A stretch of 64,000 nucleotides of DNA, taken from Micrasema longulum (taxonomy: Eukaryota; Arthropoda; Insecta; Trichoptera; Brachycentridae). Shown one piece after another: positions 32,110 to 44,219 of the stretch; the first letter of the stretch is position 1; each line of letters opens with the position of its first letter. The position numbers were made by a program, and so were the translations under genes. The stretch covers positions 47,352 through 111,351 of the forward strand of contig JAGVSM010001678.1 of NCBI GenBank assembly GCA_022494885.1, in the 5' to 3' direction. Below the pieces are notes generated by a model that saw only the letters and a program-made list of their open reading frames with translations, was not told the DNA's origin and did no database searches.

Positions 32110-32420
32110 ATAGAGTTCTGTCTGTGAAATAGAACCAACATCCTGGACGAGAGCTTTCGACTCGATGGCTGCTTTCAGGTAAAAATCCTAAGGAAGGAAA
32201 TCAAGTGGAGATGGATCCGTCTTGCGGTGTAGTGGTTGGGGCGTTCGCCTACCACGGTCCTGAGAAGGTCGACATAAAATATTGATTGAAAAGTTGGTTC
32301 TACTCTGCAATATTTCACGCTCCTGGACTGGCGCCTGAAGCGGTAAGCTGATTACCACGCATTCATGAAACATATGGTTGATATACGCTGCATTTAGTAA
32401 ACCAATGCACGATGGGGTAC
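32110..32420 (+). mobile_element. SINE family 1 copy with 5' extension
   Basis: AGAGTTCTGTCTGTGAAATA through GGAAATCAAGTGGAGATGG, matching 10881 onward, then the tRNA-like head GTGGTTGGGGCGTTCGCC and body. The box B region is partly deleted. Confidence 0.75.
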
Positions 32421-33149
32421 GGACAGTTGTAACGTGTATATTCTGCTGGCCATCACATATAATATAATCGTACAACCAATCTTCTGATTTTTTCTATGCC
32501 GAATACGCGTTTACGAATGCGGCTTATCTAAGTTTTCTTTTTGTGACAAAATGTGAGCGAAGCGACCGCGCGCGTGGAACCGGGGCTACTTTGGGTTTGA
32601 GTGACTTTAATTACTTTTATTTATGCAGATCCAGTATCTCCAGACCTCGCATTAATCTGTGGTTGAAATTCACAGATTTGTTCTTTTATTTATGTATTTT
32701 TAATTATTTACGTATTCTCATTTACAAATATATTTTGACCGTATTCCAATGTGAAATTGTTACACGAACCCCGCGTTTGTTTGTTGATCTGGTGGATTCA
32801 ATTTAAAGAGCTCAGGAGTGGAAATTTCTCTCAAACTCTTAAATCACATGGCGCAGTATTGAAAGGTAGCGAAGGGATTATATCTGCGAAAAATAAGCGA
32901 GTCGGGAAACTGTCATCTGATATATTCTGATAAGCTACTAGCTTTGATATTATGGCTCGGAGCTGAAGCACCCATCGCTGGACCTGATGCAAATTCCAAC
33001 CAGATGATCCAGGACCTAAACAGAAGGACTCGAGAGATTGAAGAAACGGGTCTAAATAACATTTTTTCGAGATTCCATTTTCTACGCGTCGCCATGTTGC
33101 TTTTATTGATACCTTATTTCGGTCAAATCAGCTTTGTAAATCTTTAAAC

Positions 33150-33205
33150 CAAATATTAGTTTAATAAAATAACCTTGTTTTTAACCACTAATTTTTAACG
33201 AGACT
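33150..33205 (-). repeat. Inverted copy of the 'GGTTAAAAACAA' repeat end
   Basis: The minus strand reads AAAAATTAGTGGTTAAAAAC and then AAGGTTATTTTATT, the same as at 34608-34650. Confidence 0.5.
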
Positions 33206-33379
33206 ATTAAGTCTCTAATGTATTTCTGTGTTTTATGTGGTAAACTTCGAGCCTAGGTACATCCCCGTCATGTTCTAGCGTTGTGGCCTAGCCGGTGGCG
33301 ACGGATTTTGCGAATGAAGGATCGCAGGTTTGAAAAGGCATTTTTCGGAAAAACGCGTCCAATATTTGAATAAAATTGT

Positions 33380-33900
33380 TTGATGGCGATAAAATTACGA
33401 CCGAGGTGACACATTATAACACATTAATATTATCATCGGATCTGTCTCTCCACAGTCGACGATGAACAAAGGGCAGGGCACGAAGTGCGGAGTTGATTGG
33501 GTCGCATAATAAACCACCCATAGTAGAACAATGGAGCTAGCAACCGGCCCCTCGGCGCGGTATCGCAGGTAGGTACTCGAATCTAACACACAACAGTTTG
33601 TTTGGCAATAGAGCCGGTACGGAGAGCAGCCTCTCCACACCTATTACAATAATGGGATATTACTAGCTGTTTGCTCCGCTCACAATCCGCGGAACATAAT
33701 GGTTCTCCCCTCCAAATATTGTCCCGTGTATTATTAGAGAGCACTTTTACTTGTAATTACCATTACCGTGCCCCCCGCGGAGCAGATACTACACTTTACC
33801 ATGCAGCTTATTATGCGCCCCAATTTGATTCACTTTACGAACATGTATGGTCTTATCATTGTTTCGATTTGTAACGCTCTAATGGCTGTGTTCTGTGTTA
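33380..33900. promoter_or_regulatory. GC-richer island 3 (candidate enhancer)
   Basis: Dense with transcription-factor-like words: AGAACAATGGAG (Sox type), TAATAAACCACCC, TGTAATTACCATTACC (homeodomain). No supported coding frame. Regulatory role is inference. Confidence 0.3.
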
Positions 33901-34564
33901 TTCATTTTATTGTTTGAAATAGTCATTCAAATATTGTTTATACCAAGCGAGGTGCTTACCTACTTGTCATAAATACGACCCTTGACAATATCAACCACAT
34001 TTTAAAGTAAAATTGTACAACAGTTTTATATAGCGAAGTGAGTAAATTTGTGCCAATATAATTTTCAACAACATTTACAGAAAATCCATTTTTCACGATT
34101 ACAAATCTTAAATAAACCTAATGGATGCTAATATTTCAATCTCACCGGATCCTTATGCAAAGATAAAATACATATTGCAGTAATGCATACAGATCTAGTC
34201 TTGTACGCAATACTTAGGAAAAAAATAAAATAACTCCCGACTAAATTAAGATTTGAAATAAAATCTGTTAAGGCATTTTTTAAATTACATACTGCATATT
34301 TTTATGGGCCGTAATATAAGTTAGAGCGTGAACTTTTTAGACTGCGTGGCTAGAAGTTAGAATTTATTGCTAAAAAGTTATTTATTATGGAGATTTCCAT
34401 ATTTTATAATTTACCCGAAGTAGAAGTAGAGTTACTTCGAAAATAATGATATCAGATTACCACCAGTGTAAGAAAAAAAACACTTGATTTATTGGGTCCA
34501 CGTGTAGTATTTAGTGAACATGATAGAAATAAAATAAAAAGGAATCAATTCATTAGTTACGTAA

Positions 34565-34650
34565 ACCTTGACAAAGAAGCTTGTTTGCTTTGAAACCGGT
34601 CGGTGAAAAATAAAAATTAGTGGTTAAAAACAAAGTTGTTTTATTTATTT
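34565..34650 (+). repeat. 'TTGAAACCGGTCGG … GGTTAAAAACAA' repeat end
   Basis: GCTTGTTTGCTTTGAAACCG, then AAAAATTAGTGGTTAAAAAC. It contains a small hairpin (AAGAAGCTTGTTTGCTTTG). Confidence 0.5.
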
Positions 34651-35151
34651 GATTTAATTATAACATTAATTAATTAAACATCATTTATACTATGACAATC
34701 AAAAAAAATATGTAGATACTCGTTTACTCGTACCTTGGCAATAAATTCACGTAACGGTGAAGTGGCGATAGGTTGGAGCCGCGAGGAATGTGGGAGGTAA
34801 TCTTGGTCCAGTGCTCGGAACTACAGCCCAGATCTAGTCTCGTAAGTAAGTTAATATGGGAGATAATGAAATTGAACGCGTTAATGGTTACAGAATGTGT
34901 CAAGACTGATTCGGCGTGGGACGGCGTAATAAGATAATGTATACAAGTACCGAGTACCGAGTGTCGGAACAGCTTTTTGTGATTTGCTATTCTTTCCACT
35001 AACCATTTTTTTTTTTTGCTCTTATTTGTATTTATATCTCAATTGAACTTATTGCGCTTATACATTTTATCGTACTGCTCTTACTCGTCGACTTGCAGGA
35101 AAATACAAGTTTATCAGAACACTGTGTTTTTTTGCGTTTTATCGGGTCATA

Positions 35152-35197
35152 GTGCCTAAGTAATGTTACAGAAAGTGCCTAAGTAATGTTACAGAAA
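35152..35197. repeat. Perfect 23-bp tandem duplication
   Basis: GTGCCTAAGTAATGTTACAG plus AAA occurs twice in direct succession. Confidence 0.9.
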
Positions 35198-35509
35198 GTA
35201 CAAAACACACTTTATCTTGTCTGGAATCGAGCCTGGAGCCTCCGTACAAGAAACTAATATTTTTAATAATGGACCACAAATTCAGCTGTCTTATTCCTTA
35301 TTTAGTTATGAGTTTCAAACGTTGTCTCATGTCTTCATACAAATACGGATTTTTTGGTACTTTTAACCTTTCGAAATATTGTAAAATATGAAAGCCGTTT
35401 TAATGTCGGTACCTTGTCCTTGTCACCACTATCTTAATTAGTTTATAGGTTTCTTCCTCTTTCAAAAGATCCTAAAATCCGTATTACAGAAAACTAGTTA
35501 TTCTCCTGA

Positions 35510-36230
35510 GATTATGAGGTCCAACTGTTCCTCCTTCTCTTTAGTGGTCTTCCAGGCGGACGTTGTCTAGATGGGATTTCATCGGCTGCAGTGTACTTAA
35601 GTCTGTCGCTGCTTATTCTGTCCACATGGTCTCTCCAGTATCTTCGTCTGGATCTGCTCCATCGTACAATATCCTCTATTTCACGCGTATCTCTAATTAT
35701 CGTTTCACGGATTAGAGCTCGGAGCGTTTTGCCAGTAATGAACCTTTAGACCTTCATTTTAGCAGTTCTGAGTAGCCCTTTGGTGCGAACAGTGTCAACC
35801 CGCGTTTACACACCATACTTCATGATGGGTCTCACACATGCCTTGTATATTCACCCTTACTATCAGTACGCATATTTCTCCATATTACGTTTCTTAGACA
35901 CCTCGACTCAGTTGAGAATTCGTCGACCTGTTCTAGTACTTCACCGTACAAACCACCGTGACTTGAAATTTCTTCTCCCTCACGACCTGTTCCACTGGCT
36001 TGTTGTCAATAGTCAACTTACAACTTATATATTACCTGGATACTGTAAACTTTTTGTTTTGCTGACTTATGTTGACATGTTTAGCCTTTGTGATACTAAA
36101 TGTAATTTATTTAGAATTTTTTGTAGGTCATCCTCAGATTCAGTTTTTATAGCTGCGTCATCTGCACATCATATACAATTTGTGTTATTGCCCATTTTGT
36201 AACTCAATCCCGAGTCATGACTGACTCTCT
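35510..36230 (-). pseudogene. LINE reverse transcriptase/C-terminal remnant ('craniofacial-development-like' type)
   Basis: The minus strand, with many stops, reads SEDDLQKIL, then RPIMKYGV, KGLLRTAKMKV, RFITGKTLRALIRETIIRDT, REIEDIVRWSRSRRRYWRDH, VDRISSDRLKYTAADEIPS and RPPGRPLKRRRNSW. This matches the tail of a common insect LINE ORF that databases often mislabel as craniofacial development protein. Heavily decayed. Confidence 0.75.
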
Positions 36231-36369
36231 TCTATAATTTCATCCATTTAAAGATCAACCGAAAAAAACGATAACTTTTATTTCGTAATATACTTTAAAG
36301 GTTGACCTTGATGACTATGAATATCGATTTTACTTTGACTTAAAATTTAAATAACTATTTTTTTAAATA

Positions 36370-36860
36370 ATTTATTTTTTCATCGCATGCTACCGATTTA
36401 TACAAATTATTTTCAAAGCAGGTTGGTTTTAAGTTTGTTTCCTTCACTCTCCCAGTTTCACGCTTTTACTGGAAAAGCATTTCATGCCATAGGGCTTGTG
36501 ACCACAAATGCGCGTTCACCATTGCGCTGATTGTGTTACAGGTATAATACTTATTTGTCTCTAATTGTTTTGTTTTTTTCGTTTTCGGTGTGTTTAATTT
36601 TAGTCTATTTTCGGGCATCCAGTTTTCTATTTTGTTAATACATCCATCAATATTTAGTCAACAAACATACCTATGTACTCTTCTCGTCTGGTTGAAATAA
36701 AAATAAATCTGTATATCATCTTCATTAAAGTGACACCACAATCTATATTCTTTGACAACGTTCTCTGTATCTTCAGTGCATAGGAGAGGAGTGGTCCAAA
36801 TACTGAGCCTTAGGGCACTCCAGTAGATACTAGTTTCCTCTTTACCGATCTAAAATTACT
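36370..36860 (-). pseudogene. CR1-like LINE reverse transcriptase remnant
   Basis: The minus strand reads SVFGPLL, EDTENVVKEYRLWCHFNEDD, DIQIYF, then INKIENWMPENRLKLNT. 'H.N.DD.QIY' and 'W...N.L.LN..KT' are CR1-type landmarks. Short, with stops and one frameshift. Confidence 0.6.
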
Positions 36861-37044
36861 GTTTTATTATTGCATATACTTATGTTAATAAATTTTTTAT
36901 TATTTTATTTGCCGTCCACCGAATTCTGTTGAACTGTTGTAATTAGTTTAAATACAATTTTCAAACTGACCATCCGCAGTTAATTCATCGCATTACTTGC
37001 CTACCTCCTCGGTTTTATGGCAAAGATATTGTCTCATTGTCTCA

Positions 37045-37136
37045 TGTTGTAGGAACTCGGTATCACTGTACACGGTAGTACTGTGTAATTTGTTGTAGGA
37101 ACTCGGTATCACTGTACACGGTAGTACTGTGTAATT
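37045..37136. repeat. Perfect 46-bp tandem duplication
   Basis: Unit begins TGTTGTAGGAACTCGGTATC and ends CTGTGTAATT; two identical copies. Confidence 0.95.
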
Positions 37137-37139
37137 CGG

Positions 37140-37500
37140 ATAAATGTAACGCTAATTAACTAAGATTCCGAAGACATTCCTCTAATTGACCGGTCACTGC
37201 ATCTAGGACTGGGTGCCCCGCCGGGTACCGGCTACTGCCTACTGCGCTAACTACTGACTCGCTACTGTAGGTACTCAGGGCCACTAATAAAGTGCATGAT
37301 TAGTATATTTATACCGCATAAACATGATGTGACTGGCGACATCCTCGCTACAGCCAATAAACTAATAATCAAATCAATTGCTCCATAACCAAATCGTTAT
37401 GTCTCCATCGCGTATCGCCCCCCCCCCCCTCCTGCCCACCCTCCGGCGCGGCGGTCGGGCCGCAACCCGCATCGCTACTACACCAAATAATAATATAATA
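37140..37500. promoter_or_regulatory. GC-richer island 4 (candidate regulatory element)
   Basis: Contains CTCTAATTGACCGGT, ATAAACATGATG (forkhead-like) and AATAAACTAATAATC; ends in a C-run and CGGCGCGGCGG. No supported frame. Confidence 0.25.
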
Positions 37501-37849
37501 TATATGTGGTAGATCCATACTAACTAATAACATCGTATCGTCTACCAATTAATTCCTCAATCTTGAACGTTTAGTGCAATATTAACTTGATTGAGAAGTA
37601 TTTATTTCATTCGTAGCGGGATTCTTCGGTTCGGTAAAATATTTATTTATTTCCGATTAAAATATACATCTTTTGACTGATAAAACAGCATCGGGTAGGG
37701 TCCAAATATTTGTAGACAAGTACATGATTTGATCCGTTTAGGATATCCTGATATAATATGTCAAGATTATGCAATATTTATTTACTTGTTCTTTCACAAT
37801 TTATATACTACTTTTTTTACATTAAATATAATCTTCTCTCTCCAGGATG

Positions 37850-37975
37850 TCCCATATCGACCATCTTCAAACATGATCAGAATGGTAAATACGATACTAT
37901 GCGAAAATTAATCACTTAAATTAGCCAATGGCAGATCATATAAGAATATGGAATATTGGAGCATTTCTAAATTAG
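37850..37975 (+). mobile_element. R190 repeat, decayed copy
   Basis: Retains CATCTTCAAACATGATCAGA, AATGGTAAATACGATAC and ATTAGCCAATGGCAGATCAT. The most diverged copy seen. Confidence 0.45.
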
Positions 37976-38059
37976 TCTAGTGCCAACTCCTAGAACTTAA
38001 GAGGATATGCGGCCTGAATTTCCTTCATACACACGTATTCCTGGATTATAGCACTAGAA

Positions 38060-38165
38060 CAGCGGTCGGCAACCAGCGGCCCTCGAGAGTCCCGTCGTGC
38101 GACCCGCGAGGTGTTCGCCGCAACGCACGGGGCACACGATGGACGATATCATTCGCGACGGAGTT
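38060..38165 (+). mobile_element. hAT-like transposon end
   Basis: CAGCGGTCGGCAACCAGCGG followed by CCCTCGAGAG is typical of one end of a widespread group of hAT elements (CAGNGGTCGGCAACC). The other end was not located. Confidence 0.45.
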
Positions 38166-38249
38166 GCATACCTATCGATTGAAAAAAACATTTTTTAGAT
38201 TGCAAACAAGCAGTATTAGAATATGGTGTGAATTTTGTTTGGCAAAATA

Positions 38250-38495
38250 CTCGAATTAATAATGCACCCTTCTTCACAGTCTCAATCCTGGGGATTGGTT
38301 TGCACAAAGTCCTGCATTTCGTCTTCCATCATTAGTGATGTGGTCTCTCCAGGAAATTCCTAATATTTTTCTGTAGCAACTCATCTCGAAGGCCTCTAGT
38401 CTTTTTTAATCTCTTTCGGTAAGGCACCATGTTTCACAACCGTACATCAATATGCTCCATACATATGTCTTGGCAAGTTGCTTGCGGATTTTTAG
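38250..38495 (-). pseudogene. LINE C-terminal fragment
   Basis: The minus strand reads KIRKQLAKTYVWSILMYGCE, TWCLTERD, KRLEAFEMSCYRKILGISWR and DHITN. 'YVWS..LYGCETW' is diagnostic of the same LINE group as 35510-36230. Confidence 0.75.
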
Positions 38496-38969
38496 ATTGA
38501 TATATTTATGCATTATAACATCTTTAAAGTGAATTAGAAAACGTTTTGGAGATTCCAAAAAGATCTCATGTAAAATTGGGATTTAAGAAAACCTCATGGC
38601 AGTGGATACGGATAATAAATACTTTTTTATGGGAGTTTACCTACTGAAAACTACAAGGAGTTAAAAAGGTTTGCTTAGCAAATAAATAAGTACGTATGTT
38701 TTATAGTATATACGTTTGTGAGAAAACTTTTTCTATTCTGAATTACCGAAAAAACAAACACTATTCTCAGTAGATCAGACTCACATTAGACGAAATACTA
38801 CGCGTCTCTACTTCAAAATATTCAATCTTATGTAAAAAAAGACAACAAAATCAGATGCAGTTAAAAAAACCTCATTTATTTTATTAACTACATTAAACGT
38901 CGAATAAATAACTAACGTTTTACTTTTAAAACAAAATTTTTTCTACACAAATATTTAAGGTACCTACTG

Positions 38970-39243
38970 TTATAACATTTGGCCATAAAGTATTTGGCCC
39001 TCTTGCAACATAAGGTTGCCTACCATATCCGCCATTGGCGTGTCCCCGTTTATGTTATGTTTTGTTGATTTTTTTGATATGGGAACCTGGACCATGCAAA
39101 AATCCTTAAAAGCGCCATGTTTTATCTGGCGTCTTCGAACGTACGCTACGGTATACAAATATGATATGATATTTGGAAAAAGTAAAACTTGCCGAAACGG
39201 AAAATATATTTCTGACAAACTTTCTTTTTTTTTAAATCGCTAA
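38970..39243. other. Overlapping open frames on both strands, not assigned
   Basis: An 82-codon minus frame (39218-38970) and a 75-codon plus frame overlap in a somewhat balanced-composition patch. Neither resembles a family I know. Probably chance or an old repeat. Confidence 0.15.
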
Positions 39244-40017
39244 AGTTTTGGGGTGCGGAAAATGGGAATACGAGACCTCGATTTTGTCTATTCTATTTAC
39301 GCATAATCATCTCGCATAACGATCTCGCAAGTGCAAGTGGCTTGAAGCGACCCGAGTACATGATGTATGATAGGACCTATACTAGTAAACTAGTACATAT
39401 GTAGGTAAGTACTCGGTGCAGTGTACAGTACTGTACAGTACCTACACGTACAGTGGTTTAGTACCGAGTAACAAGCTCGGTGTGATCCCAACAAGCTATT
39501 GTCATAATGGTAATATACTGACAAAATAATGTCAATTTAAATCTAATTCGAGGACCGCCCGGAAAGTTATATTATATATTTTATTCGATTTTTAAAATTT
39601 ATTATTTTGAGAAAACAACAGCAAATCATAGCATGCTGTTGTAATAAAACACAGGAGTCCACTTTCGTCATTAAAATGCTTTTTTAAGTTGAAATAAAAA
39701 TATCAGGTCCACTTTGTTTTAGTACAAAAAACATCAGTAGTCCCAGATACGCTATTTTAATATGCATTATTATTAGCAAAAAAATCATTATTTTGTATTG
39801 AAAGTTCATTATTGACTGAAATTATCTAACTTGGTTAAAAAAATTATGATGTTTTGGAAATCACATCTTGTTTCTTTAATATTTCGGTCAATATGACTCC
39901 CGGGGTTTATCCTTTGAGGTGCAGAAATTTATAATCCGTTTATAGTTTACTGTTTACTGGTAAAAAAAAATTAAGGCTGACATTATAGTTATGGTTTGCA
40001 TATTTAGGTACAAATCG

Positions 40018-40178
40018 GGTTGTGGTCCTGTGGCTAGTGTCTCGGACTCACGGACCGAAGGTCCGCGGTTCGAATCCCACTCTACCCCAACTCGATTCCA
40101 TTTTCTAATAGTGAGTTATTTACAACTCGTTGAAAATGGCCCTCAAAATTAAATATTTGGGTAAATCATAAGAACGCC
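40018..40178 (+). mobile_element. SINE family 3, best copy
   Basis: TGTGGTCCTGTGGCTAGTGT (box A-like), GCGGTTCGAATCCCACTC (box B), then the family body CTAATAGTGAGTTATTTACA and AAATATTTGGGTAAATCATA. Confidence 0.8.
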
Positions 40179-40220
40179 ATTATTTCTTTTTTTTTTTTTT
40201 TTTTTTTAAATTATATTTTC

Positions 40221-40450
40221 GTCGGCCTCGTGGTGTAGTGGTCATGCAATAGGTATCGGGTTCGATCCGGCATGGTTGATTTAAATATTTATTTAAAAAG
40301 GTATTTTTACATTAGAATATTTCCTTGTCCCTAGATTGGTATCTGAAGCGAAAGGATGATCATTTTACCTTCCTGTTGCAAAAATGATCAAGTTACCCAG
40401 CGATTGGTGTACCAATGCAGTGCCCTATACACCATTAGCCGATGATGATG
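40221..40450 (+). mobile_element. SINE family 1 copy
   Basis: GTCGGCCTCGTGGTGTAGTG head with a shortened anticodon region, ATCGGGTTCGATCC box B, and GCAGTGCCCTATACACCATT with a GATGATGATG tail. Confidence 0.8.
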
Positions 40451-41496
40451 GTATTATATTTTGGATGAACGACGAATGTGTTTGTAAATAAGTTCACTTA
40501 TTGAAAGGTTTTCATACTTTTTAATATTGTTTAATCTTTTATAAGATTTCCATATTTGAATCATCGTTAGACGTTACTAAAACTAAATATTATGCTGTAA
40601 TATATAAAAATAAATAAATGCTCCCTACCTCAAAAGAGGCTTTTACTTTACCCAGTGAGGATAGACAGTGTCTTATGTATTTGCTAATAATTTAATTTCA
40701 CATCATTGTATTATACCGAATTTTTCTTAATTGTATCCTTTTGTTGTTTTGCAAACAGAACAAATTGTATTTTTCACTATAATAAACGCCGATTTCCAGC
40801 ACTGAACTGAGCTGAATGTATGTATCTACGAGTATAATGTTGCTTGATAAAATTAAGGACGAAAAAATAATAACAACGAAAGGTCAGTTTCCGACTGGAC
40901 TGGATTGACAAAAATATAGAAGAAGCTTCTACCTGGGTTACCACAAATCCTGTCTCAAGAAATCCGCAATCAAACTTTATAATGAAGAATCTTTTTCGAC
41001 ATTATAGATACATTATTAAATAAAATTTTGACACGAATTTTGAAGTTTTTTTTTTTAATGGATTAGTTAATCCGTAAGCCTCTATTTAGAGGGGATATGG
41101 ATAAGGAGGTTATGAAAGTTATTGTTATTTAGTATCTTGACATTTAGATGATTGATTTTTGGCGGTGGATTCAATTATGGTGGAAAAAACAGAACACCCA
41201 GGCTTGAGAAAAATCACATTAATTTTTCGGGATCTCACCGGAGAACGTTAAGCGAGAGTTACAGAGACATTACACAGCGGAGACGCCTTTTTTTATTTAT
41301 TTATTGTACTGAAATAGAGTATTGCAAATACATTTAAACTCCACTCCAACTTCTACTACCTGCACCATCTGCATAATGCTCTTTTTATATTTAAGTTCTC
41401 ATGAAAGATCCACATAGAGATTACAGACCCGCTAGTCTATGAAGCTGGACAAAACATTACGACTGAATAAAAACATAGGTACCAGAACACTTAGAA

Positions 41497-41685
41497 ATCA
41501 TCATCACGCCCTTATCCGCAATCGATGGTGCAAAGGGAACTGCATCGGTAAACCAAACGCATTTGTTACATGAAGGCAAGTCTTTCGCCTCAGATGACAC
41601 TCCAGACAAAAAAATATTGTAGTGTAAATCCACCTTTCAAATTAATATTTCATGTTTACTTTCCCGGGAATGGAGCCCGACAATT
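41497..41685 (-). mobile_element. SINE family 1, decayed minus-strand copy
   Basis: Starts at an inverted GATGAT tail, with GCATCGGTAAACCAAACGC and TATTTCATGTTTACTTTCCC. The tRNA-like head is mostly lost. Confidence 0.6.
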
Positions 41686-41724
41686 ACGTATTGAATAATC
41701 GGCTCATCTCTATAAACAACTTGA

Positions 41725-41893
41725 GTTGTGGTTCCCTAGTAATGTCGCGGACGCCGGATTAAAGGTCTGAGGTTCGAACCCGGCTTTACTACAACTTATT
41801 TCCCATTTTCCAGCATGATTGTTTTCGGTTTAGGCGCTAAAAATGCCTCCAAACGAAAATATTTCCGAACCATAAGAACGCGAAATTTTTCTT
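41725..41893 (+). mobile_element. SINE family 3 copy, diverged
   Basis: GAGGTTCGAACCCGGC box B; the body is altered (CATGATTGTTTTCGGTTTAG) but keeps AAATATTTCCGAACCATAAG. Confidence 0.65.
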
Positions 41894-42112
41894 TTAATGG
41901 AAAAATCGTTGTAATTTTTCTGTACCTTTTTTTAAATTTCCGTTTTTTATGACTGTTATAATACATGAATTTTGTCCCTAGTTTAAATTGCGCAAATAAC
42001 TATTTAAATGTCCCTCGGCAGACATTAGAACAATCGAGACAATTGGCGTGTCGTGCTTCATTTAATTAGCGCTGTCCGTTCGTGTCCTCGCACTCTAGGC
42101 GTTAGCTTCTGG

Positions 42113-42257
42113 CTGCTCCTTTAGGCCTGCTGATCACATTATATCTCTAACTGCTCTGTACCGTCTGCGGGTTGCTCTTCTAGGCCTGCTGATCACATTA
42201 CATCTCTAGCTGCTCTGTATCGTCTGCGGACTGCTCCATTGGGTCTATTGATCACAT
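42113..42257. repeat. Tandem repeat, period 59 bp, ~2.4 copies
   Basis: TAGGCCTGCTGATCACATTA at 42122 and 42181, and a diverged third start at 42240 (TGATCAC at 42131, 42190 and 42249). Units also share GCTCTGTAYCGTCTGCGG. Confidence 0.85.
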
Positions 42258-42299
42258 CCCCGACCACTAATCATCCCCTCATACTTCTCCAGCTGTTAG

Positions 42300-44210
42300 C
42301 TCAAAGGTGCTGTCATTATTATTATTGTCACATATATATTTGACTGTCATAATACTACTGGAATCGTTGACTGTTGGTTGTTTTTAGCAAGTAAAACTAT
42401 TTTCTTCGCACTATGTTCTTAGATTAAAAACTTTGTGTGTTCTTACGTAAAATCATTCCCAACAGAAATCTTGAAAACACACGTCATATGTGTTGTTTTC
42501 GCTGATCTTTTTTTTGAAGTTTTGTAAGAATGTCTTCTTATAATAGCCAGTAAAGCCGCCGTTAGACCATCTTCACTTTTAAATAGTTATAATCAATTCT
42601 AATTTTTAAGCGTCTAATATTTATATGAAATAAATTGAAAATATTCAGTAATTTTCGTTACTTATAAATTAGGTAAAGGACCAATGAATTGTGTTCCCGA
42701 CAAAATTTAGTTCAGACACTAAGCCGAGCGGAATGAGTGTTTTTAAATACCATATCTTTTGTAATATTAATAAATCTATTCATATTCTTTAGTAAAAAAT
42801 CATTTTAAACATAGCGCAAATAAAGTATACACAATATATATGTACTAACCTAAATCGTCATAATTTACATATTATCATTTCGCAAATCATGGACACCTGT
42901 TAGCCTAAAAGAAGAAAAAATTGTATAAACTAGGACGAAAAAAAAAAATTGTCACAAAAATCAGACAAAATTTAAGGGAACATTTGTTTTGGCTTATTTA
43001 AATAAAATAGTTTTTTATAAAAACACTAGATTCTTCATTATAAAAATATTCGGATAATGTCATCCTGAATGGAATTTCAGGAAAAGATAAGGCATTTCAA
43101 AAAGCTAATAATCTATTATTTCTTTATGGTTTATCGCAATTTTGATAACTCACAAAATTAATGAACGTACGATGTTTCATAAATAATAATCAAAACGTAG
43201 AAGGAGAATTACAGATTATTTTGATTGATTTTGTTTGCAATTCTTAAAGCTGTTTTACTCATATTGTTTATTTATTCTGCGTTAACTTTGTGCAACATTT
43301 TTAGTATTAAAATAATTTAAATCACTTTATATTTGAGTAGATAATTATTGTATTTGAGTTTGAGTAATTTCATATTTTCACCCGGTGAAGGAGAGCACTG
43401 TGTATTGTATATCCAAAACTAGTTGTGTAAATTGTAGTAAACTCATATGCGGAAGAATAAAAAGTGTTTTTTATTGTTTTACTGTTTTATTCATATACAT
43501 ATGTTTGTCTATTGGTTAAATTTTAATAATAGAACCTACAAATAAAAATATAAAAAAATTTTCAGTGCAACGTTATTAAGTATTTATCGCATATTTTTTA
43601 GGGGGGTTTTATAGTTATATTCATTTTTTAATGATCTGATTAGGTAGGTCTTTTTAATCGTACAGGCGGTAGACAATTCATTTCTTAAGTTGATATAATG
43701 ATTTATTATTGTTGTAGGGAAAAAACTTTAAAATGCGGTAAGACCCGAGTTAAATCGATTTTTTTAAGACAGGACACAAAAATGTATCGGTAGGTAGGTA
43801 CTTAAGTAATATGTACTTTGTAAAAAAACGGCTAGGTAAATCATTTTCAAAAATCAGCAGAAACAATTTCAGTATACAATTCTTTAACACAACAAGAATT
43901 TTATGGAAAATGAAAATACTGAGACTTATTTCTTATCCCACCTAAATATTTTTTTAAGTTGCTCTCTAACTTTTGTACGTAGCGCCTTTCATTAAATTAT
44001 GTATTAAAAATTGAAGATCAGATCATTAAGTTACAAAATGATAGATAATATTAAAATTAGTTTTAAAAAATATAGTTTTTTTATTGCCCAATGTCATTTG
44101 CTTAAACTCTATTATTGCAAACTAGAAACGATTTTTCATGACAGACAGGTGCCAGGTAAGCAAACCGGAAGTGCACGTGAAGGTACTTACTTTATTTCCG
44201 TCGGAAAATA
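42300..44210. other. AT-rich interval, nothing recognised
   Basis: No gene, RNA or repeat family could be identified in either strand. It precedes the GC-rich island at 44220. Confidence 0.4.
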
Positions 44211-44219
44211 TGGTGACAG

